From Prorocentrum cordatum (taxonomy: Eukaryota; Sar; Dinophyceae; Prorocentrales; Prorocentraceae), in contig CAUYUJ010012670.1 in NCBI GenBank assembly GCA_963575745.1, positions 388,985 through 452,984 on the forward strand: a DNA stretch of 64,000 bases, written 5' to 3'. Both the position numbers and the translations under genes were made by a program. The notes under the pieces were generated by a model. It worked only from the letters and a program-made list of their open reading frames with translations. It searched no databases and had not been told where the DNA came from. Every line of letters starts with the position of its first letter. Position 1 is the first letter of the stretch. Positions 20,748-33,134 of this stretch are shown here, piece after piece.

Positions 20748-23608
20748 CGCCGGCGGTAAACCGTCAACCTTTGTTACCGCCGGGGGACTCGTAGAGCTTC
20801 CTGATCATACATAATGTTAAAAAAGTTGTAGAAAACGAATAGTTTTTCAGCCCCAGCGATTGCAGACCTCTCGATGCAACAGCCGAACGCCTCTCATACT
20901 TCTGGATCGTTTTCTGCGCGTACCAGCTCGTAGCTCTTACAGCCCGAGTTCAATGCAGAAGAGGAACGAAATCTGCCAAGGTAACTTGAAGAATGCGAAT
21001 AGTTTTGCGGAGCTAGTCCGAGAGGCAAACCCAGTTCAGACCTCTGGATGCAACAGACGAGCGCGCAGAATGATTTCGAATCAGTTTCTGTGCGTATCAG
21101 CTGTGTAGCTCTCCTACAGCCCGAGTTACGTGCGATTATCGACAGCACCTGTCAAGATAACTCGAACAATACGAATGGGTTTGCGAACCTAGCTCGAGTA
21201 GCAAACCGAGTTCAGACCTCTGAATGCGACAGGCGGACGCGCCTGATGTCCGAATCGATTCCTGTGGTTATGCCCCCTGCAGCCCCCCTACAGACCGAGT
21301 TAAGTGCAGAAAACCGACAGCACCTCCCAAGATGACTCGACCAATACGAATAGTTTCGCGAACCTAGCTCGAGTAGCAGACCGAGTTCAGACCTCTAAAT
21401 GCGACAAGCGAACGCGCCTGATGTCTCCGAATCGATTCCTGTGATTATGAGCCCTGTAGCCCCCCTACAGCCCGAGTTAAGTGCAGAAAACCGACAGCAC
21501 CTCTCAAGATGACTCGAACAGTACGAATAGTTCGCGACCTAGCTCGGGAAGCAGACCAAGTTCAGAGCTCTGAATTAACAGACAAACGCGCCCGATGATT
21601 TTGAATCGGTTTCTGTAAGTATCAGCTCTGTAGCTGTGCTACAGCTCGAGTTAAGTACAAAAAACCGACAACGTCTGTCAAGATGACTCGAATAATACGA
21701 ACAGGTTTGCGGACCTAGCTCAGCTAGCAGACCGAGTTCAGACCTCTGGATGCGACAGACGAACGCGCCTGATCATTCTGAATCGATAAGGTGTGCTTAC
21801 AAACTCTGTAGCTGTCCTGTATCTCGAGTTGAGTCCAATATACCGACAGAGCGTATCAAGATGACTCGAAACGGCCGATCCCGCCACAGTGCTTTTCGAT
21901 AGTAATATTCACCCGATCGAGCTGAGATCAAGATGGCGAGCGGGAATAAGATCAATCATCACGGGAAAAAATACTAGAGCTCTAACGAATATTCAAATTT
22001 TGAGAACATAACTGGGCGCCGGCGGTAAACCGTCAACCTTTCTTACCGCCGGGGGGACTCGTAGAGCTTCCTGACCTCGTATAATGTCGTAGAGCTTCCT
22101 GAGTCGAGACTGGGCGCCGGCGGTAAACCGTCAACCTTTCTTACCGCCGGGGGACTCGTAGAGCTTCCTGATCATATATAATGTCGAAAACAATTGCAGA
22201 GAACGAGTAGTTTTTCATCCGAAGCGATTTCAGACCTCTCGATGCAACAGCCGAACGCCCCTCATGTCTCTCGATCGTTTTCTGTGCGCACGAGCTCCGT
22301 AGCTCTCCTACAGCCCGAGTTACGTGCGAAAATCGACAGCACCTCTCAAGATCACTCGAACAATAGAAATAGTTTTGCAAATCAAGCTCGAGTATCAGCA
22401 GAGTTCAGACCTCTGAATGCAACAGGCGGACGCGCCTGATGTCTCCGAATCGATTCCTGTGATTACCAGCCCTGCAGCCCCCTTACAGCCCGAGTTAAGT
22501 GCAGAAAATCGACAGCACCTCTGAAGATCACTTGAACAATACGAATAATTTCGCGGACCTAGCTCGGGCAGCAGGCCGAGTTCAGGGCTCTGAAAGCGAC
22601 AGGTGGACGCGACTGATGTCTCCGAATCGATTCCAGTGATTACCAACCCTGCAGCCCCCTTACAGCTCGAGTTAAGTGCAGAAAACGGACAGCACCTCTC
22701 AAGATGACTCGACGAATACGAATAGTTTTGCGAACCTAGCACGGGCAGCACACCGCGTTCCGAGCTCTGGATTCGGCAGGTGGACGCGCCTGATGTCTCC
22801 GAATCGAGTCCTGTGAGTACGAGCCCTGTAGCACCCTTACAGCCCGAGTTAAGTGCCGAAAACTGTCAGCACCTCTCAAGATGACTCCAACAACACGAAT
22901 AGTTTCGCGGACCTAGCTCGGGCAGCAGACCGAGTTCAGACCTCTAGATGAAACAGACGAACGCGCTTGATGATTCGCAATCGATTTCTGTGAGAATGAC
23001 CTCTGTAGCTGCCCTACAGCTCGAGTTATGTACAAAATACCGACAACGCGTATCAAGATGGCTCGAAACAGCCGATCCCGCCGCGATGCCTTTTTTGCAG
23101 AAATATTTACCCGATCGAGCTGAGATTAAGATGGCGAGCGGGAATAAGATCGAATATGGTCAGAAAGAATACTAGAGCTCTAACGAATGTTTGAATTTCG
23201 ATAACAACATTTTCAACCGACCAAAAGTCAGCAAAAGGTCCGTCGAGATTCTCCTTCCCAACTAGCTCTCCAGCGCCCCGGAATTACTCTCAAGCTTCCA
23301 GCAATAACTTGCTAAGGGAAGCTCTACGAGTTATTTTCCTTGCCAACTGGCTCTCCAGCGCCCCGGAATTACTCTTAAGCTTCCAGCAACAACTTGCTAA
23401 GGGAAGCTCTACGAGTTAGTTCCGTCGAGATTTTTCGAGCCAACTAGCCCGCAAGTGCGTCCGAATTACTCTTAAGCTTCCAGCTGATAGCTCAGGGAAG
23501 CTCTACGAGTCAAGTTATCACTTTGTCCTTTCTGGCCGGATCGGCCAACTAGCTCCACCCCGCGCCGGAATTCCTCTAGCTCATCGATGCCGAAGAGCTC
23601 TACGAGGT
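20748..23608 (+). repeat. F1 cluster: full units, one head-only copy and two tail-only copies
   Basis: F1 unit one is 20748-22010, with monomers at about 20870-21870. A head-only copy (22011-22107) contains TCGTAGAGCTTCCTGA twice. F1 unit two is 22108-23318, with monomers at about 22210-23060 and a complete tail GGGAAGCTCTACGAGTTA. Two tail-only copies follow (about 23319-23420 and 23421-23511), each 5'-truncated but with the same 3' end. An F3 tail ends GAGCTCTACGAGGTA at 23608. Confidence 0.8.
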
Positions 23609-24073
23609 ACTACTCGTTCTCTGCAATTTTTCTGATATTATACTGGGATCCGGCGGTGAATCGTCAACCAGATAACCGCCGGAAACCTCGTGGAGCTTCG
23701 TTTCCGCGCAGAGTTCATCGGTCGAGTTAAGTCTAGAACTTGGTAGCGTCCAAAACCCGGAGAGCGAAGAGAACCCTGGGTACAAGAAATGACTGGCGCC
23801 GGCGGTGAACCGTCAACCTGGTCACCGCCGGGAAACTCGTAGAGCTCCTCGCACGCGTAAGAGTGCTCAGGAGCGAAGCAGGGAGCTTCTCGGGGTATTT
23901 CTAGAAAAAAATCAAATTCACATTTTTCCGTATCAATTTCATGTTGGTTGCTCCTCATTTTCCGATAGTAAAACTGGCTCTAGAGAGCTGAGCTGCTCAG
24001 GGAACAAAGTTTATATGTCAATGCTCGGCGTAAAATTATGTTTTCTCAAAATAAATTGTCAAATATCTTTGAA
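23609..24073 (+). repeat. Short fragments, then an F3 unit
   Basis: The fragments are a bit of F1 near-head sequence (23609-23640), an F2 head (23641-23735) and a P start (23738-23790: ACTTGGTAGCGTCC). An F3 unit follows at 23791-24073 (hairpin, GCACGCGTAAGAGTGCTCAG, GAGCTGAGCTGCTCAGGG), cut in AAATATCTTTGAAACTGGG. Confidence 0.7.
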
Positions 24074-25408
24074 ACTGGGCGCCGGCGGTAAACCGTCAAC
24101 CTTTCTTACCACCTGGGGACTCGTAGAGCTTCCTGACAACATATAATGTCGAAAAAAACTTGCAGAGAACGAATAGTTTTTCAGCCCAAGCGATGTCAGA
24201 CCTCTCGATGCAACAGCCGAACGCCCCTGATGCTTCTGGCTTGTCTTCTCTACGAGCTCTGCAGCTCTCCTAGAGCCCGAGTTAAGTGCTTAATCGACAG
24301 CACCTCTCAAGATGACTCGACCAATACGAATAGTTTGCCAAACCTAGCTCGAGAATCAGACCAAGTTCAGACTTCTGAATGCAACAGGTGGGCGCATCTG
24401 ATGTCTCCGAATCGATAGCTGTGATTCCCAGCCCTGCAGCCCCCCTACAGCCCGAGTTAAGTGCAGAAAACCGACAGCACCTCTCAGGATGACTCGAACA
24501 ATACGAATAGTTTCGCAGACCGTTCGGGCAGCAGACCGAGTTCCGAGCTCTGCATTCGACCGGAGGACGCGCCTCATGTCTCCGAATCGATTCCTGTGAT
24601 TACCAGCACTGTAGCCCCCCTACAGCCCGAGTTAAGTGCAGAAAACAAACAGCACCTCTAAAGATGACTCGAACAATACGAATAGTTTCGCGATTCTAGA
24701 TCGGGCAGCAGACCGAGTCCAGAGCTCTGGATTCAACATACGAACGCGAACGATGATTCTAAATCAGTTTCTGTAAGTTTCAACTCTGAAGCTGTCATAT
24801 AGCTCGAATTAAACGCAGAAAACCGAGAATGACTCGAATAATACGAATAGGTTTGCGGACCTAGCTCGGCTAGCAGACCGAGTTCAGACCTCTAGATGCA
24901 ACAGATGAACGCGCCTGATCATTCTGAATCGATAAGGTGTGCTTACCAGCTCTGTAGCTGCCCTACAGCTCGAGTTAAGTGCGAAATACCGACAGCGCGT
25001 ATCAAGATGACTCGAAACAGCCGATCCCGCCCGCGTGCTTTTTGGCAGTAAAAGGTACCCGATCGAGCTGGGAATAAGATGGCGAGCGGGAATAAGATCA
25101 ATCATCACGGGAAAAAATACTAGAGCTCTAACGAATGTTCAAATTTTGAGAACCAAATGTTCAACCGACCAAAAATCACCAAAAGGTCCGTCGAGATTGT
25201 CCTTGCCAACTAGCTCTCCAGCGCCCCGGAATTACTCTTAGCTTCCAGCATTAACTTGCTAAGGGAAGGTCTACGAGTTATTTTATCGGGTCTGCCAACA
25301 TTTCATTTCCAAAGTTGCCACATTGTCTCTTTTCATCGGGTCGGCCAACTAGCTCCACCCCGCGCCGAAATTCCTCTAGCTCATCGATGCCGAAGAGCTC
25401 TACGAGGT
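24074..25408 (+). repeat. F1 unit with monomers, then an F2/F3 tail
   Basis: The head hairpin is at 24080-24125, with one imperfect arm (TTACCACC). Monomers run from about 24195 to 25010, and the tail ends GGGAAGGTCTACGAGTTA at 25277. The following tail-only piece ends GAGCTCTACGAGGT at 25408. Confidence 0.75.
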
Positions 25409-25690
25409 GAGCGTCCAAAACCTGGAGAGCAGAACCCTGGGAACAAGGAATGAAGAGGGCTGGGGGGCCCCCCTGAAGCGCTGCGGAAGCGCTGCCAGGA
25501 ACGCTTCCTCGCGTGCCTGCGCACGCGTGGACGCGTGCCGGAAGCGCTCCCGGACCCGCTGCGACCCCAAACGAACTGCTGCGAGGATTCTGGAGCGGCG
25601 GAGATGGGCTGCTGGCGGGCACCACCACCGTCCGGCTTCTAATCTAAAACCCTCTAGCTCTCAGAGAGCTCTCGGGGAAAACAAACTCAC
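25409..25690 (+). repeat. P-family unit, degenerate palindrome
   Basis: Contains AGCGTCCAAAACCTGGAGAG, CTGAAGCGCTGCGGAAGCGC, a shortened palindrome (about 25511-25535), GGATTCTGGAGCGGCGGAG and CTCTCAGAGAGCTCTCGGGG. Confidence 0.75.
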
Positions 25691-25930
25691 AAAATAACTC
25701 GTAGAGCTTCGCTTAGCAACTTGTTGCTGGAAGCTTCAGAATAATACCTTGTCATACCATCCGCGGCCTGGCTCAGCTGATTTGGCAGCTCTAACCATTC
25801 GTTTGGGCTGACAATTGCGCAGAGCGAAGCTTTGCATAACAGAAATTGCTCTCGAATTCTTAGCTCATTCCGTCGACTAATTCTTCTGAGCGAAGCCAAG
25901 AACCTCACCGCAGATTTACAGAAAAATTAG
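25691..25930. other. Diverged repeat or unique sequence
   Basis: It begins with an inverted F1 tail tip (AACTCGTAGAGCTTCGC, GTTGCTGGAAGCTTCAG). The rest (about 25745-25930) matches no other unit I can see, and I see no gene in it. Confidence 0.4.
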
Positions 25931-26404
25931 ACATTGAAGATTTGCAGAAAATCTACTACGAAGTTCTCTGCTTCGATTCTGGGCACTCTTGCGCGTGGAA
26001 GGAGCTCTAAAAGGCTCCCGGCGGTGACCAGGTTGACGGTTCACCGCCGGCGGCAGTTCCGGGGCGCGCTAGTTCGCAAGAAAAATTCCCGGAGAGCTCT
26101 CTGAGAGCTAGAGGGTTTTAGACAAGGAACCGGCGGTAAATCGTCAATCTGGTTACCGCCGGGAACCTCGTAGAGCTCTTCTCTTGCATAGCAATCGTCG
26201 GAATACATAAAGAAAGCTTCTGGAGAAAGAAAGAAAAAAAACGAAAAATCACGTTTTTCTGTTTTTATCCAACGTCGGTTCCTCCAAGTGTTTTGATAGT
26301 AATACTGCACCTATGGGCCTGAAAATTTTACTGGCGGACGCGGCATAACCCACTGCAGGTGCGAAATATCTGCTTTCTCAAAATGAATTATCAAATATCC
26401 TTCA
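25931..26404. repeat. Inverted F3 head, fragments, then F2 unit
   Basis: The inverted F3 head ends GCCGGCGGCAGT at about 26055. An F1 tail scrap and a P scrap (GGAGAGCTCTCTGAGAGC) follow. The F2 unit runs from about 26127 to 26404, with a hairpin and CCACTGCAGGTGCG, cut at ATCCTTCAACTGGG. Confidence 0.7.
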
Positions 26405-27306
26405 ACTGGGCGCCGGCGGTAAACCGTCAACCTTTCTTACCGCCCGGGGACTCGTAGAGCTTCCTGACAATATATAGTGTGGAAAAAAAAGCAGAAAACG
26501 AATAATTTTCAGCCGAAGCGATTTCAGACCTCTCGATGTAACAGCCGAACGCCCCCGATGCTTCTGGATTGTCTTCTTCACGAGCTCTGTAGCCCTTCTA
26601 CAGCCCGAGCAGTGTGTAAATCGACAGCACCTCTCAAGATGACACTAACAAAACGAATAGTTTGGCAATCCAGCTCGAGTACCAAACCGAGTTCAGACCT
26701 CTGAATGCAACAGGCGGACGCGTCTGATGTCTGCGAATCGACTCCTGTGATTACCAGCCCTACAGCCCTCCTACAGCCCGAGTTAAGTGCAGAAAACCGA
26801 CAGCACTTCTCAGGATGACTCGAACAATACAATAGTTTCGCGGACTAGTTCGGGCAGCAGACCAAGTTCAGAGCTCTGCATTCGACAGGCGGACGCGCCT
26901 GATGTCTTTTACTGTGACCACCAGCACTGTAGCCCCCCCCCAGCCCGAGTGCAGAAAACCGAGAGCACTTCTCAAGATGACTCGAACAATACGAATAGTT
27001 ATGCGATTCTAGATCGAGCAGCAGACCGAGTTCAGAGCTCTGGGTTCAACAGACGAACGCGCCTGATGATTCTGAATCGGTTTCTGTAAGTATCACCTCT
27101 GTAGCTGTCCTATAGCTCGAGTTAAATAGAAAAAACCGAGAGCGTCTGTTAAGTGACCCGAAAAATACGAATAGGTTTGTGGACCTAGCTCGGCTAGCAG
27201 ACCGAGTTCAGACCTCTAGATTCAACAGGCGAACGCGCCTGATCATTCTGAATCGATTAACTGTGTTTACCAGCTCTGTAGCTGTCCTCAAGCTCGAGTT
27301 ATGTAC
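26405..27306 (+). repeat. F1 unit with monomers, no tail
   Basis: A full head and TATATAGTGTGG spacer, then monomers from about 26520 to 27300. The unit breaks at CTCGAGTTATGTACCTCGTA, where an inverted F3 unit begins. Confidence 0.75.
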
Positions 27307-28106
27307 CTCGTAGAGCTCTTCGTTATCGATGAGCTAGAGGAATTCCGGCGCGGGGTGGAGCTAGTTGGCCGACCCGACCAGAAAGGACAAAGTGGTGACT
27401 TTGGGTCGGTTTTGCGCAGATTTGAAAGATATTTGACTATTCATTTTGAGAAAGCTGATTTCTACGCCGAGCATTGGCATATGAACTCCTCTCTGACAGC
27501 AGCTCAGCTCTCCCGATGTATTTTCTTGAGAGTTGACTTCCCGGAACTGAGCGAATGAACATCGTAAAAATCGAAAATCAAGATTTTCGAAAAATCTCTA
27601 TTTCATGCCTCTACTTTGATTCTCAGCACTCTTATCAGTGTACGGAGCTCTACGAGGTTCCCGGCGGTGACTAGGTTGACGGTTCACCGCCGGCGCCAGT
27701 TCATAAAACCGTTATCGCGTGTCAAGATGACCCGAAACGGCCGATCCCGCCTGCCTGCTTTTTGGCAGTAAAAGGTACCCGATCGAGCTGAGATCAAAAT
27801 GGCGAGCGGGAATGAGATCGAATATCATGGGAATAAATACTAGAGCTCCAACCAATTGTTGAATTTTGACAACGAAATTTTCAACCGACCAAAAGTTACC
27901 AAAAGGTCCGTCGAGATTTTTCTTGCCAACTAGCTCTCGAGCGCCCCGGAATTACTCTTAAGCTTCCAGCAATAACTCGCTAAGGAAAGCTCTACGAGTT
28001 ATTTTTCGCAAAACCTATCAAAAGTTACCACTTTGTCCTGTCTGGCCGGGTGGGCCAACTAGCTGCACTCCGTGCCGGAATCGATGACGAAGAGCTCTAC
28101 GAGGTG
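27307..28106. repeat. Inverted F3 unit, F1 tail and F3 tail
   Basis: The inverted F3 unit (27307-27703) is nearly complete, with tail, body (CCGAGCATTGGCATATG) and head. The F1 tail (about 27704-28003) ends GCTCTACGAGTTA. The F3 tail ends GAGCTCTACGAGGT at 28106. Confidence 0.75.
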
Positions 28107-28395
28107 TTAGAAGCCAAACGGTGGTGGTCACCGCCAGCAGCACATCCCCGCCGCTCCACGATCCCCGCAGCGCCTCGCCTGACCCGGCAGCGTGTCCGGG
28201 AGAGCTTCCGGGAAGCGTCTACGCGTGCCTGCACGCGTGCAGGCACGCGTGGAAGCTTTCCAGGCAGCGCTTCAGAAGCGCTCCAGGGAACCCCCCAGAG
28301 CCCCGGAAGCGCTTCAGGGGAGCTTGCGAGGGCTCGCCAGGAAGGCTTTTGGGTGTGTGTCCTCCTTGCTCTCCGGGTTTTGAACGCAACCAAGT
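28107..28395 (-). repeat. P-family unit, inverted, perfect palindrome core
   Basis: The palindrome core is at 28221-28250, with the neighbouring dyad GCAGCGCTTCAGAAGCGCT. It is flanked by GTTAGAAGCC on the left and GGTTTTGAACGC on the right. Confidence 0.8.
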
Positions 28396-30400
28396 CTCGA
28401 CGGACCTTTATCTCGCACAGCTCTTTGGCATCGATGAGCTAGAGGAATTCCGGCGCGGGGTGGAGCTAGTTGGCCCACCCAGCCGGGGCGGATACTGGGC
28501 GCCGGGGGACTCGTAGAGCTTCCTGACACCATATAATGTCGAAAAAAACACAGAAAAAAAAGTTTTTCAGCCCGAGCAATTTCAGACCTCTCGGATGCAA
28601 CAACCGAACGCCCCCGATGCTTCTGGATTGTCTTCTGTGCGAGCTCTGTAGCTCTCCCATAGCCCGAGTTACGTACGTAAATCGACGGCACCTCTCAAGA
28701 TGACTCGAACAAAACGAATAGTTTCGCGGACCTAGTTCGGACAGCAGACAGAGTTCGGAGCTCTGGATTCGAAAGGCGGACGCGCCTGATGTCTCCGAAT
28801 CGGTTCCAGTGATTACCGGCCATGCAGCCCACCTACAGCCCGAGTTAAGTGCAGAGAACCGACAGCATCTCTCAAGATGACGGGCAGCAGACCGAGTTCA
28901 GAGCTCTGGATTCAACAGACAACGGCCACTGATGATTCTGAATCAGATTCTGTACGTATCAGCTCTGTAGCTGTCTTGTAGCTCGAGTTAAGTACAGAAA
29001 ACCGAGAGCGTCTCTCAAGATGACTCGAATAATACGAATAGGTTTGCGGACCTAGCTCGGCTAGCAGACCGAGTTCAGACCTCTGGGTTCAACAGGCGAA
29101 CGCGCCTGATCATTCTGAGTCGATTAGCTGTGCTCACCAGCTCTGTAGCTGTCCTGAAGCTCGAGTTATCTTGAGAAAACCGTCACCGCGTGACAAGATG
29201 ACCCGAAACGGCCGATCCCGCCGCAGTGCTTTTTGGCAGTAAAAGGTACCCGATCGAGCTGAGATCAAGACGGCGAACGGGAATGAGATCGAATATCACG
29301 GGAAAAAATACTACAGCTCTAACAAATGGTTGAATTTCGAGAACAAAATTTTCAACCGACCAAAAGTCCTCAAAATGTCCGTCGAGATTTTTCTTGCCAA
29401 CTAGCTCTCCAGCTCAACCAGGTTACCGCCGCGAGCCTCGTAGAGCTCTTTTCTCGCACGGCGCTGCTTAGAACATGTGGCAGGAGCTTTTCTGATACGC
29501 GAGCTCAAAACTCGAAAAAGTAGGCGTTTTTAGTTGTCACCCAACGACGGTTCCGCCAAGTGTTTTGATAGTAATCCTGCAGCTACGGACCTGAGAATTC
29601 ATTGACAGACGCGGCAAACCCACTGCAGGTGCGAAAAATACCAAAATTTAAAACGAATGTTCAAATCTCTCACAAAGTTCGTCCAACCCAACTGGGCGCC
29701 GGCGGTAAACCGTCAACCTTTGTTACCGCCGGGGGACTCGTAGAGCTTCCTGACAACATATAATGTCGAAGAAAAACACAGCAAAAATATTTTTTTTGCC
29801 GAAGGAATTTCAGACCTCTCGGATGCAACAGCCGAACGCCCCGGATGCTTCTGGATTGTCTTCTATACGAGCTCTGTAGCTCTCCTACAGCCCGAGTTAC
29901 ATGCGTAAATCGGCAGCACCTCTCAAGATGACTCGAACAATACGAATAGTTTAAACCTAGCTCGAGTATTAGACCGAGTTCAGACCTATGCATGCGACAA
30001 GTAGACGCGTCTGATGTCTCTCAATCGATTCCTGTGATTACCAGCCCTGCAGCCCCCCACTACAGCTCGAGTTAAGTGCAGAGAACCGACAGCACCTCTC
30101 AAGATGACTCGAGAACAATACGAATAGTTTCGCGGACCTAGTTCGGGCAGCAGACAGAGTTCGGAGCTCTGGATTCGAAAGGCGGACGCGCATGATGTCT
30201 TCTGTACGAGCTCTGTAGCTCTCCTATAGCCCGAGTTACGTACGTAAATCGACGGCACCTCTCAAGATGACTCGAACAAAACGAATAGTTTCGCGGACTT
30301 AGTTCGGGCAGCAAACAGAGTTCGTAGCTCTCGATGATTCGAAGGCGGACGCGCCTGATGTCTCCGAATCGATTCCAGTGATTACCAGCCACGGAGCCCC
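28396..30400 (+). repeat. F2 fragment, F1 unit, F2 unit, F1 unit
   Basis: An inverted F2 tail fragment (to about 28490) is followed by F1 at 28494-29420. That F1 head lacks most of the hairpin and reads GGGCGCCGGGGGACTCGTAG, a precise-looking deletion. F2 lies at 29421-29692 and F1 at 29693-30400, with monomers that stop where unique sequence begins. The monomers near 30100-30390 are partly duplicated among themselves. Confidence 0.7.
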
Positions 30401-31265
30401 CCAACGGCCCAGTGTCAACGTGCATCAGCATCCATACGTACTCCGCAGAGGGAAAGCGAAGAAAAACATAACAGGAATCAACGACGAAATCTTTGCAAAT
30501 ATATCAACGCCTTCACCCAAACATGCTGGTCCCGACGGGCAACCAGAGACTACCCGGCAACACCAAGGCAAACTACAAACTTATCCAGCCAAAATTGCGT
30601 TAATCTATAAGGAAAGAAGCGAAGGCAGAGAAAAGAGATTAGCAAATAATAAATTTTTGCGCTCAAAACCGCTCAATGTTGAGAGAAAATTGGAAGGCTC
30701 GTCCAATCGAAAGGTGGCTCAGGCCGGGATTCGTCACGGCCACCATTCTGATGCCAAGAATGGTGAGACTCGTTCACCGAAGGAAAGACGAAGAAGAAAG
30801 GAAGACAACGAAGCGGGAAAAACAAGAACGGGAAACAATCAAGGATAAGCGAACTCGGCCGGATAGAAAACCAAGGAGCTGCTGGACAGCATTGACATTG
30901 TCGACTGTCAGAACGCCTTGCTTTACATCTAGCTTACTTTTGGGCCACCGTTCATAATCTTCACTCGACTTCTGGCTGGATTCACACAAACCGTGCTCTG
31001 GCTTAAGCTTTCTCCTTGCAATGACGCATTGTCTGCCTGGAACAAAATTCAGCAAAAAAGACGGGAGAGACAACACGAGCGTCGCGTGGACCTAAAAAAT
31101 GTCTATCTAACATGCTTTCGCTCCATCAATCTGGCTTCCAATCGACTGCACATTCTGCACACGCTCCTCGAAAATAATTTGTTTCTATCGGACCTCTGCA
31201 ACGTAATTATATTCACCAAGTCACATTGAAATAAAAAAATGCACCCAGGGTCCACGCAGGCGGCC
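30401..31265. other. Unique island of unknown function, possible coding remnant
   Basis: About 865 bp that matches no repeat in the window. A plus-strand frame (30378-30848) encodes a Lys/Arg/Glu-rich stretch with KERRRRKEDNEAGK, which reads like low-complexity rather than a folded domain. A minus-strand frame (31076-30774) is also open. Neither has a recognisable family, and no splice sites or start context favour one. It could be a captured host fragment or an unrelated transposon remnant. Confidence 0.35.
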
Positions 31266-33134
31266 AGAGGAAACAGCCGAGTTTAATGCAGAGGACCGAC
31301 AACATCTATCAAGATGACTCGAATAATACGAATAGGTTTGCAGACCTAGCTCGGCTAGCAGACCGAGTTCAGACCTCTGGGTTCAACAGCCTCACGCGCC
31401 TGATCACTCTGAATCAATGAGCTGTGCTTACCAGCTCTGTACCTGTCCTGAAGCTCGAGTTATCTTGAGAGAAAAATCAACGCATATCAAGATGAATCGA
31501 AACCAAAACGGACAAAGTTCGTCCAACCGTCCTAAAGTTCGCACATTGTCTCGGGGCCGGGTCGGCCAAATGAGAGCCGGCGCTCAACCGTCAATCAGAT
31601 TACTGCGGAGAGCCTCGTAGAGCTGTTCTCTGCACGACGCTGCTTGGAACGCATCGGGGGCTTTCTTACGAGCGAGCTAAAAAGCATTGGGTTTTTCAGC
31701 TTACACCGGAAGCCGGTTGATCAAGTGGGCATTCCTATAATACAAATAGGTTTGCGGGTCTGGCTCGAGGCAGACCGAGTTGAGACCTCTCGGTGGGACA
31801 GACAAATGCGCCTAAAGATTTGAAATCGGTTTCTCTAAGTAGCAGCTCTGTACCTCTACTAAATCTTCAGAAGTATAGAAAACCCATGAACCGTGTTAAC
31901 AGCTGACAGTTACCTGAAATCTTTTGTCAGTAATATCCCAGCTCCACCTGAGAATGTCACTGGCAGACGGCGGCACAACCCACTACAGGTAGGAAAAATA
32001 CCGGTTCCCAAAACGAACTTCAAAATTTTGCACGAATATTGCACTTGGTAGCGTCCCAAACCCGAAGAGCGAAGAGATCCTTTCGGAACGGGAGATCTTT
32101 CTGGGAAACTCTGGGAAGCTCCCCTGCACTGCCGAAGCACTGGCGGAAACGCTTCCATGCGTGCCTGCATGCGTGCAGACACGCGTGAAGCTTGCCGGTC
32201 AACCAAGTTACCGCCGACCTCGTAGAGCTCTCTTCTTACACAGCGCTCATCCGAACACGTGAAAGAAGCTTCTGAAGCGAGAGCCGAAAAATTCGGAAAT
32301 TGACGATTTTTCAGTTTTCACACAGTGGGTTCCTCCAAGTGTTTTGATAGTAATACTGGACCTAGAGCCATCAAAAATTTACCAGAAGGTGCGCTATAGC
32401 TTACTACAGGGGATTTCTAAAATCGAACTTCAAAACTTTGCATAAAGTGAAAAACATCGACCCCAGGTTACCACATTCTCTCTGTTCGTCGGGCCGGCCA
32501 ACTAGCTTTAACCTGCGCCCGAATTCCTCTCAGCTCTTTGTCGAAGAGCTCTACGAGATCGAGACCGGCGGTAAACCGTCAACCAGATTACCGCCGGGAG
32601 CCTCGTATAGCTCTTCTCTGCACGACGCTGCTTGGAACACATAGGGAAAGCTTTCTTACTGAATAGCTGAAAAATTACGTTTTCCGCCTTTCACCGAAAG
32701 TCGATTGAAGTGTTCACTCGTATACGAATAGTTTCAAGGATCTAGCTCGAGTAGTAGACCGAGTTCAGCCTCTCGATGGGACGGACGAACGCGCCTGATG
32801 ATTCTAAATCGGTTTCTGTAAGTAGCAGTCTGTACCACTCCTTCATCTCGAGAAGTACAGAAAATCGTCAACGCGTGTGAAAATGCGGAAAACAACCGAC
32901 AGTTCCCTCAAGTCTTTTGATAGCAATATTGCAGCTACAGACCTGAGAATTTCACCGGCAGACGCGGTACAACCCACTACAGGTGAGAAAAATTCTGGTT
33001 TAAGCAACGAACTTCAAATGAATTACAAAATCGGCCCAAAGTTACGATATTCTCTCTTAAGACCGAATCGGCCAACTAGCTCCACCCTGCGCCCGAATTC
33101 CTCTTAGCTCATCTTGCCGAAGAGCTCTACGAGG
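31266..33134 (+). repeat. Satellite monomers, H units, P fragment and F2 unit
   Basis: In order: a monomer piece (about 31275-31500), a degraded H unit (31560-32040), an inverted-palindrome P fragment (32040-32200), an F2 unit lacking its first arm (32200-32560) that ends GAGCTCTACGAG, and an H unit (32561-33134) that ends GAGCTCTACGAGGTA. Copies here are more diverged than elsewhere. Confidence 0.6.
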
